From assembly GCA_016235245.1 (NCBI GenBank), contig JACRLO010000034.1, positions 1 to 64,000 of the forward strand: a stretch of DNA of 64,000 nt. Reading direction: 5' to 3'. Position numbers and translations under genes: made by a program. Positions 49,727-59,593 of this stretch are shown piece after piece (within the stretch, counting starts at the first letter, position 1; the number at the start of each line of letters is the position of its first letter). This DNA is from Nitrospirota bacterium (GTDB lineage: Bacteria > Nitrospirota > Thermodesulfovibrionia > Thermodesulfovibrionales > UBA6898). The notes beneath the pieces were generated by a model. That model was not told the DNA's origin. It saw nothing but the letters and a program-made list of their open reading frames with translations, and ran no database searches.

Positions 49727-51174
49727 TGCCACCTCTCGATCAGATTCAACATAAGCCGCACCCCGATGCCTGAAGCGCCCTTCGGTATATAGGGCCGGTC
49801 CTTTTCTACCCACGCAGTCCCAGCGATATCAATATGAACCCAGGGCGACTGACCTGCAAATTCATGGAGAAAATACGCAGAGGCCATAAGTGAGCCTATC
49901 CTGTTGCCAATATTTCTTATATCAGCGATATCACTCTTGAGATAGTCCCTGTACTCGTCAAAGAGCGGAAGCTCCCATACCCGCTCATAGGTTTCCTCAC
50001 CAGCCTTTCTGAGGGCGTCAAGAAGAGATCTATCATTGCCCATCATTGCCGCAACCTCGCCGCCAAAGGCGATAGCACAGGCGCCGGTAAGGGTGGCGAT
50101 ATCGATGATGGCCCTCGGCTTGAAACGCCTGGCATATTCGATAGCGTCAGCGACTGCCAGCCTGCCCTCAGCGTCAGTGTTTGCAATCTCAATAGTCTTG
50201 CCGCTGACAGACCGGACAACATCACCCGGCTTTACCGCGGAACCCCCAGGCAAATTCTCCGTGGCAGGAAGCAGGCCGATGAGATGCACAGGCAGTTTCA
50301 GCTCTGCGGCAGCCTTCATTGTGCCCAGAACTGCAGCACCTCCGGCCATATCATATTTCATCTTTTCCATGCCGTCAGAAGGCTTGAGTGACAAACCTCC
50401 GCTATCAAACGTAATCGACTTGCCTACGAGGACTATGGGCGGCTTTGCACTTCCCCGGTATTCTGCCACGATGAATTTCGGCAGCTCCTTTGATCCGCGC
50501 GATACCGCCAGAAATGCTCCCATGCCGATCTTTTGAATATCCTTTTTTTCAAGGACCCGGACAGAAATAAGCTTCTGCTTAAGGGAACAGGCAGCACCTG
50601 CGAGGTCATTCGGCGTCATATCATTGGCCGGAGCATTGACAAGGTCTTTTGCAAAGGCAACAGCAGACGCGATCACCTCTTTTTTCCTGATGCCGAGAGA
50701 AAGTTCCTTTGAAGGCTTTGTGATCAGCACAAGTGAAGATATCGTCTTTGCGTGATCCTCATTTTTGTACTTTTTATACGTATAAAGGCCCAGAAGCGCT
50801 CCCTCGATAAAATGGACAGGAGACTGCTTCAGTTGATCCAGGACCAGGGTCGAGAGAGCCGTTTTCCTCATCTCCATATCGCGGAGATAGGAAAGTGCCT
50901 TACCGCCCGACTGCCTGACCTTCTCCGCAGTCACCGCAGCCTTTTTACCCAGGCCCAGGAAAAGGATTCTTTCCGCTTTACTATCTTCCGGGGCAGGCAC
51001 AAGCAGGAGTTCATTAAGAGTGCCCTTGAATTCCTTTTTTCGGATTTTCTCGATGAGCCTGCCGACCGAAGGCTTAAGCCCTCGATAGGAACTCGGCCCA
51101 TCCTCCACAAAAGGAAGTATTAATACATCACAGGCACAGTCTTCTTCCTTTAAGTTCTTTACGGCAATCTGCAT
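49723..51174 (-). CDS. pepA: Leucyl aminopeptidase (M17)
   Basis: 483 residues. The metal and catalytic residues of M17 are visible: GKSITFDSGGLSLKP (Lys, Asp), MKYDMAGGAAVLG and NTDAEGRLAVADA. It removes N-terminal residues from peptides in the cytoplasm as a hexamer. The N-terminal 150 residues form the poorly conserved domain. The stop overlaps the phospholipase-like gene by four bases. No strong SD directly before the ATG at 51174. Confidence 0.95.
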   Translation of the reverse strand: MQIAVKNLKEEDCACDVLILPFVEDGPSSYRGLKPSVGRLIEKIRKKEFKGTLNELLLVPAPEDSKAERILFLGLGKKAAVTAEKVRQSGGKALSYLRDMEMRKTALSTLVLDQLKQSPVHFIEGALLGLYTYKKYKNEDHAKTISSLVLITKPSKELSLGIRKKEVIASAVAFAKDLVNAPANDMTPNDLAGAACSLKQKLISVRVLEKKDIQKIGMGAFLAVSRGSKELPKFIVAEYRGSAKPPIVLVGKSITFDSGGLSLKPSDGMEKMKYDMAGGAAVLGTMKAAAELKLPVHLIGLLPATENLPGGSAVKPGDVVRSVSGKTIEIANTDAEGRLAVADAIEYARRFKPRAIIDIATLTGACAIAFGGEVAAMMGNDRSLLDALRKAGEETYERVWELPLFDEYRDYLKSDIADIRNIGNRIGSLMASAYFLHEFAGQSPWVHIDIAGTAWVEKDRPYIPKGASGIGVRLMLNLIERWQ

Positions 51175-51317
51175 GTAGGGATTACTCCGTCCAGTTTTTC
51201 AATTAATTACTCTTTTTAGTCTAACCAATCGAGAAGTAATTATCCACAAAACATATCATTAAGTTTTCTTCATTATTACAATTGACAGCCTCAGGACCTT
51301 TCGGTAATCATCTATCT

Positions 51318-52481
51318 ATGAAAAACAGTGCAACTCCGTCTCCCTTCTCGAAAAAAGGCATTCAGAAGATCTTCGGCTCGTCCTTTACGGATGCTAATCA
51401 GGTGGACCTTGTCTGGAAAGACAGAGAGTCCTTCCAGGGCATATTCGAGGCCGTCAGCGAAGCAAAGGAACTGATATGTCTGCAGTTCTATATATTCCGC
51501 AATGACGAAACGGGCAGGGAGCTGGCGGATATCCTTAAGCGTAAAGTAAAAGAAGGGGTGACTGTCTGCCTTATTTACGATCATTTCGGCTCCCTTTGCA
51601 CACCAGGCTCATTCTGGAAGGAACTGCGGCTTGCCGGCGTTCATATTCGTGCATCCCGGCCTTTTGCCTGGACTACACCGTTTCATTATATACACAGAGA
51701 TCACCGGAAACTCATCATAATTGACAGTTCCAAAGCCTTTACCGGCGGCCTTAACATTGCCAACGAATATCGTGGCTACCACAGGTTGAGGAAAGGAAGA
51801 GGCTGGCGCGACACAGGGATATTTCTGCAGGGTCCGATCGTAAAAAGGCTTCTGGAGGAGTTCATAAAAAGCTGGGAGATATGGAAAGGTGATCCCATTG
51901 AACCCCGCCTGGATGTCGTGATGCCCCAACAAGGTGTCCCCGTGCTTCCTATCTTTGCAAGCTCGGCAAAGGGCAGAAGAAAAATGCGCAAGATACTTTA
52001 TTACAGCATCAATACTGCGCAGAAGAGCATTTATCTAACAACGGCATACTTCACGCCAAGCAGGCGCATGGTTCATATTCTTGAGGCCGCTGTCGTTCGG
52101 GGTGTTGACGTGAAACTGTTATTGCCAGGAGTCTCGGACATCTCGGCAGCTCACTTTGCGGCAAGGGCCTTCTTCTCAAGACTCCTGAGGGCAGGCATTG
52201 AAATATACACGTATAATGGTGTAATCCTCCATGCAAAGACCTCCGTTTTTGACGAGATCTGGTCCATCATAGGCTCTGCAAACCTCGATTTTCGTTCGTT
52301 GCGGCGAAACGATGAGGGGAACGTCGGGATCATGGACAGTGATTTCGGAAAGCAGATGGCCGAAGTATTCTATGCCGATATTGCCCGCTCAGAGAAGATA
52401 ACCCTTGTACAGTGGAATAAGCGGCCATTCCATGAAAAACTCAGAGAATACTTTTTTGCCTTCTTCAGAAGAAAGCTGTAA
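51318..52481 (+). CDS. Phospholipase D-family protein (cardiolipin synthase-like)
   Basis: 387 residues with two HKD motifs: HRDHRKLIIIDS and LHAKTSVFDEIWSIIGSANLD. This arrangement without an N-terminal membrane helix resembles the ClsB-type of cardiolipin synthase. It transfers phosphatidyl groups between phospholipids. ATG 51318 (MKNSATPS) is favoured; the open frame to 51282 begins with TTG. No strong ribosome-binding site is seen. Divergent from pepA. Confidence 0.9.
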   Translation: MKNSATPSPFSKKGIQKIFGSSFTDANQVDLVWKDRESFQGIFEAVSEAKELICLQFYIFRNDETGRELADILKRKVKEGVTVCLIYDHFGSLCTPGSFWKELRLAGVHIRASRPFAWTTPFHYIHRDHRKLIIIDSSKAFTGGLNIANEYRGYHRLRKGRGWRDTGIFLQGPIVKRLLEEFIKSWEIWKGDPIEPRLDVVMPQQGVPVLPIFASSAKGRRKMRKILYYSINTAQKSIYLTTAYFTPSRRMVHILEAAVVRGVDVKLLLPGVSDISAAHFAARAFFSRLLRAGIEIYTYNGVILHAKTSVFDEIWSIIGSANLDFRSLRRNDEGNVGIMDSDFGKQMAEVFYADIARSEKITLVQWNKRPFHEKLREYFFAFFRRKL

Positions 52482-52540
52482 ACAGTTCAATAAAAGGACA
52501 CGATATACAGACAAGACGGCGCGCAGGAGTGGGGGCCAGC

Positions 52541-53080
52541 TCAAAACGTGCTGCCGAATGATAAAATCTTTTGGGACAGGATATTGTGGAATCCAAGAAA
52601 CAGAATGTTTGCCACAAAATGGAAAATGACAGACGGCAGAATATTGGAAGTCTTCAGATACATAAATCCCATCACCAGCGAAGGGAAGAACGTCAACACT
52701 GAATACCAGTCACCATAAACGACCAGTTGCGGCAGGTGCATAATGGCAAATAGGAGGCTGGTTAATATAACCCCTCGCGCGTTATTGCCAAGATTTTGCT
52801 GAAAATACCCCCTGAAATAGGCCTCTTCGGGCAGGGAGACACCAAAGAGTTGAAACGCCATGATATGCAATGGCACCGCCGGAAGACGGCCGGCAGAGGG
52901 CACCAATAAAAACCAGAAGGGCAGCAGAACTATTGCTGATGTTAAAACGCCAAAGGCAATGTCACGCACTTTCAACTGCATAGTGATGCTGCCGGCCACA
53001 AGGAATGGAACAGCAATAAGATAAAGAGGAATCAGATACTTTAGTATGCCAAAAGAAAAGGCATGATATACAAATACCAT
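52541..53080 (-). CDS. CPBP-family intramembrane glutamic protease
   Basis: 179 residues with about five membrane helices and all three CPBP motifs: EExxxR (Glu85, Glu86, Arg90), FxxxH (His115) and HxxxN (His154, Asn158). Adjacent to a subtilase with a Cys-TM-basic C-terminus, it is likely its sorting/processing protease, as is known or predicted for CPBP partners of Cys-type CTERM signals (MrtJ/MrtX/MrtS). Start 53080 is taken as the most upstream ATG; no strong ribosome-binding site is evident. It lies 67 bases downstream of the subtilase gene on the same strand. Confidence 0.87.
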   Translation of the reverse strand: MVFVYHAFSFGILKYLIPLYLIAVPFLVAGSITMQLKVRDIAFGVLTSAIVLLPFWFLLVPSAGRLPAVPLHIMAFQLFGVSLPEEAYFRGYFQQNLGNNARGVILTSLLFAIMHLPQLVVYGDWYSVLTFFPSLVMGFMYLKTSNILPSVIFHFVANILFLGFHNILSQKILSFGSTF

Positions 53081-53147
53081 TAAAAAAAGAATCAGGTATG
53101 TATATAATGCCTTTCTCTTATTGGCAATTACGGTGCTTTTCAGCTTG

Positions 53148-54980
53148 TTACTTCTTTTTCCGCCTCATTAAAATCACGACAACCAGAGGTATCAGCATGA
53201 CCGCCACATTTCCAGAAGCTGAGGCAGCGTTCTGCCTTGCACCGATTGAACAGCCTCCTCCGCCTCCACCATTGCCGCTGCTCGCCGGGACGAATTCAGG
53301 CGCAAGGGTTGTTGTAGATGCTTCATTGGACATAAGCGGTGACTCTCCAATGTTATTAAACGCCCTTACCCGATAGGTATACCTGGTAGAAGGCTGCAGG
53401 CCCGAATCAGTAAACGATGCATTGGCTGAGCTGTTCGGTCCTATTGGACCTATTTCAACATAGGGTCCTCCCGCAGTAGACCTTTCGATCCTGTAGCCGT
53501 CCTCTCCCGTTGCATTATCCGACCATGAAAGAGATATCGTGGTTGGAGACGTCGATATCGCCGTAAGGGCAGTTGGCGAGAGCAGGGATGAGACAGCCTT
53601 ATATGCATTGACTCTGCCGCCTGTAAGAATCCATCCCTGAAGAGTCGGCAGCACATCGACATACCTTAACAGCGTTGCGCGTATCTGTGCATGAGTAAAG
53701 TTCGTATAGTAACTGTAGAGCAGCCCCGTAATTCCCGACACCTGAGGGGCAGCCATTGATGTGCCTTCACAGAAGTCGTATCCCGGGTAAGGAGACCCTG
53801 TACACATGCCAAACGAGGTGCCCTGAGGGATCGTACTCAGGATATATACTCCCGGGGCGGCGACATGAACAGAAGTCGTTCCATAATTACTGAATGTTGC
53901 CCTCCTGTCATTCTGATCAGTTGCCGCAACAGAAACGATATTAGGGAGTGCATAACTTGCGGGATATTCAGGGGTATGGTCATTGTTGTCACCCAACCCA
54001 TCATTGCCACCGTTGCCGGCAGCAGCGATCAAGAGAGCCCCCGAAGAGTTCGCCGCATTTATCGCATCGAACTCGGGAGAAGAAAAATCGCTCCCTCCAT
54101 AGCTAGCGTTTATTATTCTTACTCCCTTTGATACCGCATATTGAATAGCCGAAATTGAATCAGATACCGTTCCTTCACCATTTGCATCCAGGATCTTCAA
54201 GGGCATAATCTTAACTCTCCAGATTACGCCGCTGACGCCAATGCCGTTATCGCCGGCTGCGCCAATAATGCCGGAAACATGCGTGCCGTGACCATTATCG
54301 TCCATCGGGTCATTGGTATTGCTGACAAAATTCCATCCCCTCCAATCATCTATCTTTCCGTTGCCGTCATCGTCAATGGAATTATTGGAGTTCTCGGAAG
54401 GGTTGGTATAGATATTGCCAACGAGATCGACATGATTATAGTCTATGCCGGTATCCACCACGGCGATAACAGAACCGGTTGTTCTGCTTATGTCCCACGC
54501 ATCTGCAACCCTCATGTCTGCGCCGGAGGTCCCGCTTGCAAACGAACCGGTATTCCTTAAAGCCCACTGCTGGCCGAAATACAGATCACTCGCGATCGTA
54601 GTGGCAGAACGCCTTATGTAGTTCGGCTCGGCATACTCGACATCAGGACGAGACATGTAATTTATAATGGCATCCCTGACAGAAAGGCCCTTGGGAAGTT
54701 TTACATGCTCAAGGTTGGGTACAAGCCCATAGGTCTTCAGCACTGATGCACCGATTGACTGATGCGCTCGTACCGAAGATGCTCCAACGATACCCGATTT
54801 GAACTTTACAAGCAGTTCGCCTTCCTTAAATCTGCCGGTCTCCATGTTTGTAAGAACCGACTGCACCGAAAGCCTGGGGCTGCTCACCTCTATGGTTGAA
54901 TTCGTCGAGTTGCTAGCGGTCTTGTCGCTACCGCAGGACGCCAGAAACAGAACCAGAAACATATACAGTAACTTCTTCAT
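53148..54980 (-). CDS. Subtilisin-like serine protease (S8) with fibronectin III and C-terminal sorting signal
   Basis: 610 residues. N-terminal lipobox LASC (Cys16); an inhibitor-like propeptide (about 55-125); S8 domain (about 135-455) with the Asp in AVVDTGIDYNH (near 177), His in NGHGTHVSG (near 234) and Ser in GTSMAAP (near 408); an Fn3 domain (about 470-560); then GGGGGGCSIG (Cys577), a hydrophobic stretch and RRKKK at the end. The C-terminus resembles Cys-type CTERM sorting signals. The dual lipobox and CTERM is unusual. The CPBP protease downstream is its probable processing partner. Confidence 0.93.
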   Translation of the reverse strand: MKKLLYMFLVLFLASCGSDKTASNSTNSTIEVSSPRLSVQSVLTNMETGRFKEGELLVKFKSGIVGASSVRAHQSIGASVLKTYGLVPNLEHVKLPKGLSVRDAIINYMSRPDVEYAEPNYIRRSATTIASDLYFGQQWALRNTGSFASGTSGADMRVADAWDISRTTGSVIAVVDTGIDYNHVDLVGNIYTNPSENSNNSIDDDGNGKIDDWRGWNFVSNTNDPMDDNGHGTHVSGIIGAAGDNGIGVSGVIWRVKIMPLKILDANGEGTVSDSISAIQYAVSKGVRIINASYGGSDFSSPEFDAINAANSSGALLIAAAGNGGNDGLGDNNDHTPEYPASYALPNIVSVAATDQNDRRATFSNYGTTSVHVAAPGVYILSTIPQGTSFGMCTGSPYPGYDFCEGTSMAAPQVSGITGLLYSYYTNFTHAQIRATLLRYVDVLPTLQGWILTGGRVNAYKAVSSLLSPTALTAISTSPTTISLSWSDNATGEDGYRIERSTAGGPYVEIGPIGPNSSANASFTDSGLQPSTRYTYRVRAFNNIGESPLMSNEASTTTLAPEFVPASSGNGGGGGGCSIGARQNAASASGNVAVMLIPLVVVILMRRKKK

Positions 54981-55020
54981 AACTGATCTTCCCTCCCGTG
55001 CAAGAATTTAATTAAACTGG

Positions 55021-55050
55021 GTATAATTTAAGCACCGCACTATACTGCAA
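55021..55050 (-). promoter_or_regulatory. Promoter of the subtilase gene
   Basis: On the minus strand TTGCAG (revcomp of 55045-55050), 18-base spacer, TTATAC (revcomp of 55021-55026), 40 bases before the ATG at 54980. Confidence 0.45.
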
Positions 55051-55217
55051 CCGGGCTCAAACAACATGAAATTTCTGAAAAAAGTATAGTTGATATTACC
55101 CGGTGAGTCAAGGGAAATTAGTTATCGCGACAGGGGATAATTCCTCCGGCAAATATACGAAGAAGTCTTTGTGTGACCAAGATTTTTTTTACGATAGGAA
55201 TGCACTCACTTTTTTAT

Positions 55218-55246
55218 TTGTCAGGCTATAGAACTTCTGTTATAGT
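55218..55246 (+). promoter_or_regulatory. Promoter of the lemA-DUF2207 pair
   Basis: TTGTCA (55218-55223), 17-base spacer, TATAGT (55241-55246), 30 bases before the lemA ATG. GGAGGG is the ribosome-binding site just before the start. The rest of the 296-base gap (54981-55276) contains only the promoter for the subtilase. Confidence 0.6.
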
Positions 55247-55276
55247 CATATCAAAAATCAGCATTCCGGAGGGACT

Positions 55277-55852
55277 ATGGTTGCAATCGCTGGATTGGTA
55301 TTAATGCTGTTTCTGGTCATTGCCGTATTGGTCGTCGTAGCGGTGGTTGTCATCTACAACAGGCTTGTCCGTCTCAGGACTACGGTTAAGTCGTCCTGGT
55401 CCGACATTGATGTAAACCTCAAGAAGCGCTATGATCTTGTGCCGAACCTCGTTGAGACCGTGAAGGGTTACGCCGGTCATGAAAAATCAGTTTTTGAGAA
55501 TGTGGCTCTGGCCCGTTCAGCAGCGATGAAGGCATCTTCGACTGCTGACAAGGCGAAATCGGAAAATATGTTCACCGAGACCCTGAAGAGCCTCTTTGCC
55601 GTTGCTGAGGCCTATCCTCAGCTCAGAGCAAATGAAAATTTCATGCAGCTTCAGCAGCAACTGAAAGAGCTTGAGGACAATATCGAATCTGCCCGCCGCT
55701 ATTATAATGCAGTGGTCCGTGACTATAACATCATGACTGAAACCTTTCCTTCAAACGTCATTGCCGGCCAGTTCAGGTTCGAAAAGTCAGAGTTTTTCGA
55801 ACTTGAGGAAGCAGGGGTAGAGAGAAAACCGACAAAAGTAAGTTTTTCCTGA
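55277..55852 (+). CDS. LemA family protein
   Basis: 191 residues. One N-terminal membrane helix (about 3-30, without lipobox), then the LemA helices: [66 protein letters not shown]. It is a second LemA in the window, unlike the lipoprotein one at 18.2 kb. DUF2207 protein follows within eight bases, an association common in bacteria. The role is unknown, likely envelope-related. Confidence 0.94.
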   Translation: MVAIAGLVLMLFLVIAVLVVVAVVVIYNRLVRLRTTVKSSWSDIDVNLKKRYDLVPNLVETVKGYAGHEKSVFENVALARSAAMKASSTADKAKSENMFTETLKSLFAVAEAYPQLRANENFMQLQQQLKELEDNIESARRYYNAVVRDYNIMTETFPSNVIAGQFRFEKSEFFELEEAGVERKPTKVSFS

Positions 55853-55859
55853 GGCATTC

Positions 55860-57608
55860 TTGAAGAGGCCGGCTGGGTATACCCTATTTTCACTCTGCCT
55901 TTTCCTCTGCCTGAACCTCTTCATGCCTGAGGCTTCCTTTGCGCAGGACTTCACGATCAATGATTTCAATGTCTTTATCGCCATAAATCAGGACTCGTCT
56001 TTTACCGTCAAAGAGACTCTAACCGTAGAGTTCCATCGGCAGAGACACGGCATATATCGCGACCTCCCCTATCGCTACACCGACAGCACCGGCGCGACAT
56101 TAATGACACCGACCGATATCCTTTCGGTCACTGACGGCAATGGAGCACCCATATCATACCGCATAATCAGACAGGGGAATATCCTGAGAGTGCGGATCGG
56201 TGATGCAAAAACATATGTATCCGGCATACAGAAATACGAGATTTTCTACAGAGTCGAAAACGCCATTCTCTTCTTTGACGATCATGACGAACTCTACTGG
56301 AACGTCACCGGAAACGAATGGAACGCAGCCATCATAAAGGCCCGATGCACGGTGTCCCTGGCCGGGGCCAGGACAAAGGAATACTGGGCCTCCTGCTACA
56401 CGGGCAGGCAGGGTTCCCGCGAATCTGCATGCAGGAATATCCCCGGCGATAACGTTATCGAATTCGTCGCGCAGAGACCACTCCAGACAGGAGAAGGACT
56501 CACCGCTGCATACGGATGGGACAAGGGCATTGTTTCCCCGCCCACTTCTTTTAAGAAAATCCTCTGGGTCTTCAATCTGGTACAGAACTGGGTATTCATT
56601 CTGCCCGTGTTATCCTTCCTGTTCATGCTTTTTCTCTGGATAGAGACAGGCAGAGATCCCCGCGTAAGGGAAGCAATTATGGTCATGTATAGCCCGCCTG
56701 AACATTCCGGGGCTCCGCTCACACCTGCTGAAGTCGGCGCCATGGTCGATGAAAAGCTCGATCCGCGCGATATCACCGCAAGCATTGTCGGACTTGCCGT
56801 AAAGGGGTACATCACGATCGAGGAGACAAAAGATGACGGTCTCATCTTTGACCGAACTGACTATTACCTGAAGAAGATGAAGGATGCAGACGGATCTCTC
56901 AGCAGTTTTGAGCAGCAGTTAATGCTCGATGTCTTTGGATCAATGCCGGGCAGGATGATCTCGGAACTCAAGAACAGCTTCTACCAGAATATCCCTGCAC
57001 TGAAAAAAATACTCTATAATGAACTCCTCAGAAAGAAATACTTCCTCACCAACCCCGAGAGTGTCAGGATCACGTACAGCGTCATCGCTGCAGCCCTTGG
57101 ATTCGGAACGTTTTTTGCACTTCAGACACTGCTGGGCGATACCATTGGAGAGGTCCGGGCTGTATCTGCAGGAGTCCTGACAGGACTGTCAGTGCTTGGC
57201 TTCGCCAAATTCATGCCTGCAAAAACCCGGGAAGGATCTGCGGTATACATGCAGATCCTGGGATTTCAGGAGTTCATGAACAGGGCGGAAAAAGATCAGC
57301 TCGAAAGGATGAAGGACCAGAACCTCTTTTCGAAGTTCTTCCCCTATGCCCTTGCCCTTGAAGTGTCGGACAACTGGGCAAAGGCGTTTGAGGGCATGTA
57401 CCAGGAGCCGCCGGACTGGTATGTCTCGCCCGGCGGGGTCAGGACCTTTAGCCCCACAGGGTTTACTCATTCATTCCGTTCGGCCATGTCAGACATGTCA
57501 TCAGCTATCTACTCCGCACCACGGGGAAGCGGGGCAGGAGGCAGCGGCAGCTTTGGCAGCGGTTCTTCAGGAGGCGGGTTCGGAGGAGGAGGAGGAGGCA
57601 GCTGGTGA
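55860..57608 (+). CDS. DUF2207 membrane protein with Gly-rich tail
   Basis: 582 residues. Signal peptide (about 1-28), DUF2207 extracytoplasmic domain (about 30-215: [36 protein letters not shown]), a hydrophobic helix near 240, a cytoplasmic winged-helix-like part with [40 protein letters not shown], two more helices near 400-440, then a Ser/Gly tail ending [11 protein letters not shown] start preceded by GAGG five bases away. It forms an operon with LemA. Function unknown. Confidence 0.9.
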   Translation: MKRPAGYTLFSLCLFLCLNLFMPEASFAQDFTINDFNVFIAINQDSSFTVKETLTVEFHRQRHGIYRDLPYRYTDSTGATLMTPTDILSVTDGNGAPISYRIIRQGNILRVRIGDAKTYVSGIQKYEIFYRVENAILFFDDHDELYWNVTGNEWNAAIIKARCTVSLAGARTKEYWASCYTGRQGSRESACRNIPGDNVIEFVAQRPLQTGEGLTAAYGWDKGIVSPPTSFKKILWVFNLVQNWVFILPVLSFLFMLFLWIETGRDPRVREAIMVMYSPPEHSGAPLTPAEVGAMVDEKLDPRDITASIVGLAVKGYITIEETKDDGLIFDRTDYYLKKMKDADGSLSSFEQQLMLDVFGSMPGRMISELKNSFYQNIPALKKILYNELLRKKYFLTNPESVRITYSVIAAALGFGTFFALQTLLGDTIGEVRAVSAGVLTGLSVLGFAKFMPAKTREGSAVYMQILGFQEFMNRAEKDQLERMKDQNLFSKFFPYALALEVSDNWAKAFEGMYQEPPDWYVSPGGVRTFSPTGFTHSFRSAMSDMSSAIYSAPRGSGAGGSGSFGSGSSGGGFGGGGGGSW

Positions 57609-57651
57609 TTTGATTCACTCCGGACTTGCGTATTCATGGGATTTGTCTGCT

Positions 57652-57669
57652 GAGCACCCCTTTGTGCTC
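57652..57669 (+). terminator. Weak hairpin after the DUF2207 gene
   Basis: GAGCAC with GTGCTC around CCCTTT, 43 bases past the stop. The stem is only 6 bp and no T-run follows, so it is a weak candidate. The rest of 57609-57761 holds nothing recognised. Confidence 0.3.
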
Positions 57670-57761
57670 TGATTCACCGGGACCTGCCATGACAGTTGCC
57701 TTTCCACTGCCCCACGTCACGCCGGAGACTATCCATTGCTCATCGTTAATTGATAAATCGA

Positions 57762-59537
57762 TCAGGTTGTGAACGTGATGAGGACCTCATCACTTTCTAC
57801 GGCTTTGCCGATCGTTACCGCCACATTTTCCACGACTCCGTCGCAGGGGGAGGAAACACCACTTTCCATTTTCATGGATTCGATGACCACAAGGTCCTGG
57901 CCGCGCCTTCGCCGATAGAATTCAAAAACCGGTGCAACGACTGCGAATTCCGTCCCGTTTACCCTGACACTCCAATCCGTGGATGAGACCTGTCCCTGCA
58001 GTTCAACGTCAAAGATGTTCTTATTGCCCTTGACAACATAACGATGCAACTGGGCCGGCTTGTGAGACAGACCGACCTTTGCAGCCATCGGTTTTAACGA
58101 TTCACGGACCAGATTTTTTCGGTTATGATACACAACGGTAGTGGCAAGCACCATGGCCTCAAGCTGCTCCATTGGCGGGTCGATTTTGGACTCGCCTTCC
58201 TCATAAAATTCATCAATAAACCCGGTCGAAAGCTCGCCTTTGATAAAGGCCGGGTGGTTGAGAATAGAATTCGCAAAATTCAGATTGGTGGTCACGCCCT
58301 CAACATGATATCGATTCAGGGCATTGATCAGGGTGGTCCTGGCTTCTTCGCGAGTCTCCCCCCAACTGATAACTTTGGAGACCAGTGAGTCGTAATACAC
58401 GCTTATAAAGCTCCCGGCCTCAACACCGCTGTCAAGTCTGATATTTCTGCCCCTGGGATTTGAATACCTGGTGAGCAGTCCTGTAGACGGCAGGAAATTT
58501 CGGCTGGAATCTTCAGCACAGATCCTGGCCTCTATGGACCAGCCTTTTATGGCGACATCCTCCTGAGAGATCGGCAGCGGTTCGCCTGCCGCGACCCTGA
58601 GCTGCAGTTCGACCAGGTCAAGGGAGGTAACCATCTCGGTAACAGGATGCTCCACCTGAAGTCTTGTGTTCATTTCCATGAAGAAGAAGTTCCTATGATT
58701 ATCCATGATAAATTCCACTGTCCCGGCATTCGAATATCCTGCCTCGCGGGCCAGGGCACAAGCCATATCGCCCATACGGGACCTCAGTGCCGCATCAACC
58801 GCCAGGGAGGGCGCCTCTTCGATCACCTTCTGGTAGCGCCGCTGGATTGAGCATTCCCGTTCTCCCAAAGAGACGACTTTTCCATGCTGGTCAGCAATGA
58901 TCTGGATCTCTATATGGCGGGGGTTGATGATAAATCGCTCCAGAAAAATCCTGTTGTCGCCAAATGCCTTGCGGGTCTCCTCCTGTGCCGACTGAAGGGC
59001 AGCCTCAAGTTCAGAAGGAGTGGCAACCATGCGCATGCCCCGGCCTCCTCCTCCGGCAGCCGGCTTAAGCAGCACGGGATAGCCTATTTCAGCAGCAAGC
59101 GCCTTAATTTCTTCAAGGTCAACAATAGGCAGGTTGTGACCGAGCACCACGGGTACCCCTGCTTTCATCGCGATATTCTTGGCTGAAATCTTATCTCCAA
59201 GCGCAGCGATCACCTCTGGTGAAGGCCCGATAAATTTCAAGCCGGCCTTGACCACGGCTGCAGCAAATACTGAATTCTCCGAAAGAAAACCATATCCCGG
59301 ATGGACAGCCTCGCAACCCTGCTCAACCGCAGCCCGGATAATTTTTTCATGCACAAGATATGAGGAAGGAGACGGAGACGGCCCGATATGAACAGCCTCG
59401 TCAGCCTCCCGAACATGGAGTGAACGCGCATCAATATCCGAATACACGGCAACAGTCTTTACATTCAGTTTTCTGCAGGTCCGGATGATACGGATCGCAA
59501 TCTCACCGCGGTTGGCTATAAGGATTTTTTTAAACAT
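57762..59537 (-). CDS. Biotin carboxylase fused to biotinyl carrier domain (acyl-CoA carboxylase alpha subunit)
   Basis: 591 residues. N-terminal biotin carboxylase: GEIAIRIIRT, ATP-grasp PAAGGGGRGMRMV, ECSIQRRYQKVIEEAPS, FMEMNTRLQVEHPVTEMV. The C-terminal biotinyl domain (about 510-590) has VVIESMKMESG, where Lys carries biotin. With the beta subunit upstream, the pair would carboxylate propionyl-CoA or a related acyl-CoA. AAGGGG precedes the start. The fusion makes it a PCC-alpha-like protein, shorter than animal PCCA. Confidence 0.95.
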   Translation of the reverse strand: MFKKILIANRGEIAIRIIRTCRKLNVKTVAVYSDIDARSLHVREADEAVHIGPSPSPSSYLVHEKIIRAAVEQGCEAVHPGYGFLSENSVFAAAVVKAGLKFIGPSPEVIAALGDKISAKNIAMKAGVPVVLGHNLPIVDLEEIKALAAEIGYPVLLKPAAGGGGRGMRMVATPSELEAALQSAQEETRKAFGDNRIFLERFIINPRHIEIQIIADQHGKVVSLGERECSIQRRYQKVIEEAPSLAVDAALRSRMGDMACALAREAGYSNAGTVEFIMDNHRNFFFMEMNTRLQVEHPVTEMVTSLDLVELQLRVAAGEPLPISQEDVAIKGWSIEARICAEDSSRNFLPSTGLLTRYSNPRGRNIRLDSGVEAGSFISVYYDSLVSKVISWGETREEARTTLINALNRYHVEGVTTNLNFANSILNHPAFIKGELSTGFIDEFYEEGESKIDPPMEQLEAMVLATTVVYHNRKNLVRESLKPMAAKVGLSHKPAQLHRYVVKGNKNIFDVELQGQVSSTDWSVRVNGTEFAVVAPVFEFYRRRRGQDLVVIESMKMESGVSSPCDGVVENVAVTIGKAVESDEVLITFTT

Positions 59538-59593
59538 GGTGACCCCTTAACGTTATAGCATTATTCTCTTCAGCTCGCATCGCAACTGTCAGC

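Noticed and set aside
49085-49792. 235-residue plus-strand open frame
   Set aside because: Antisense to the phospholipase C-like gene; no SD and no family match.
51282-51317. TTGACA-like -35 before the phospholipase D gene
   Set aside because: The base run at the right spacing (TAATCA) matches the -10 poorly, so it is not called a promoter.
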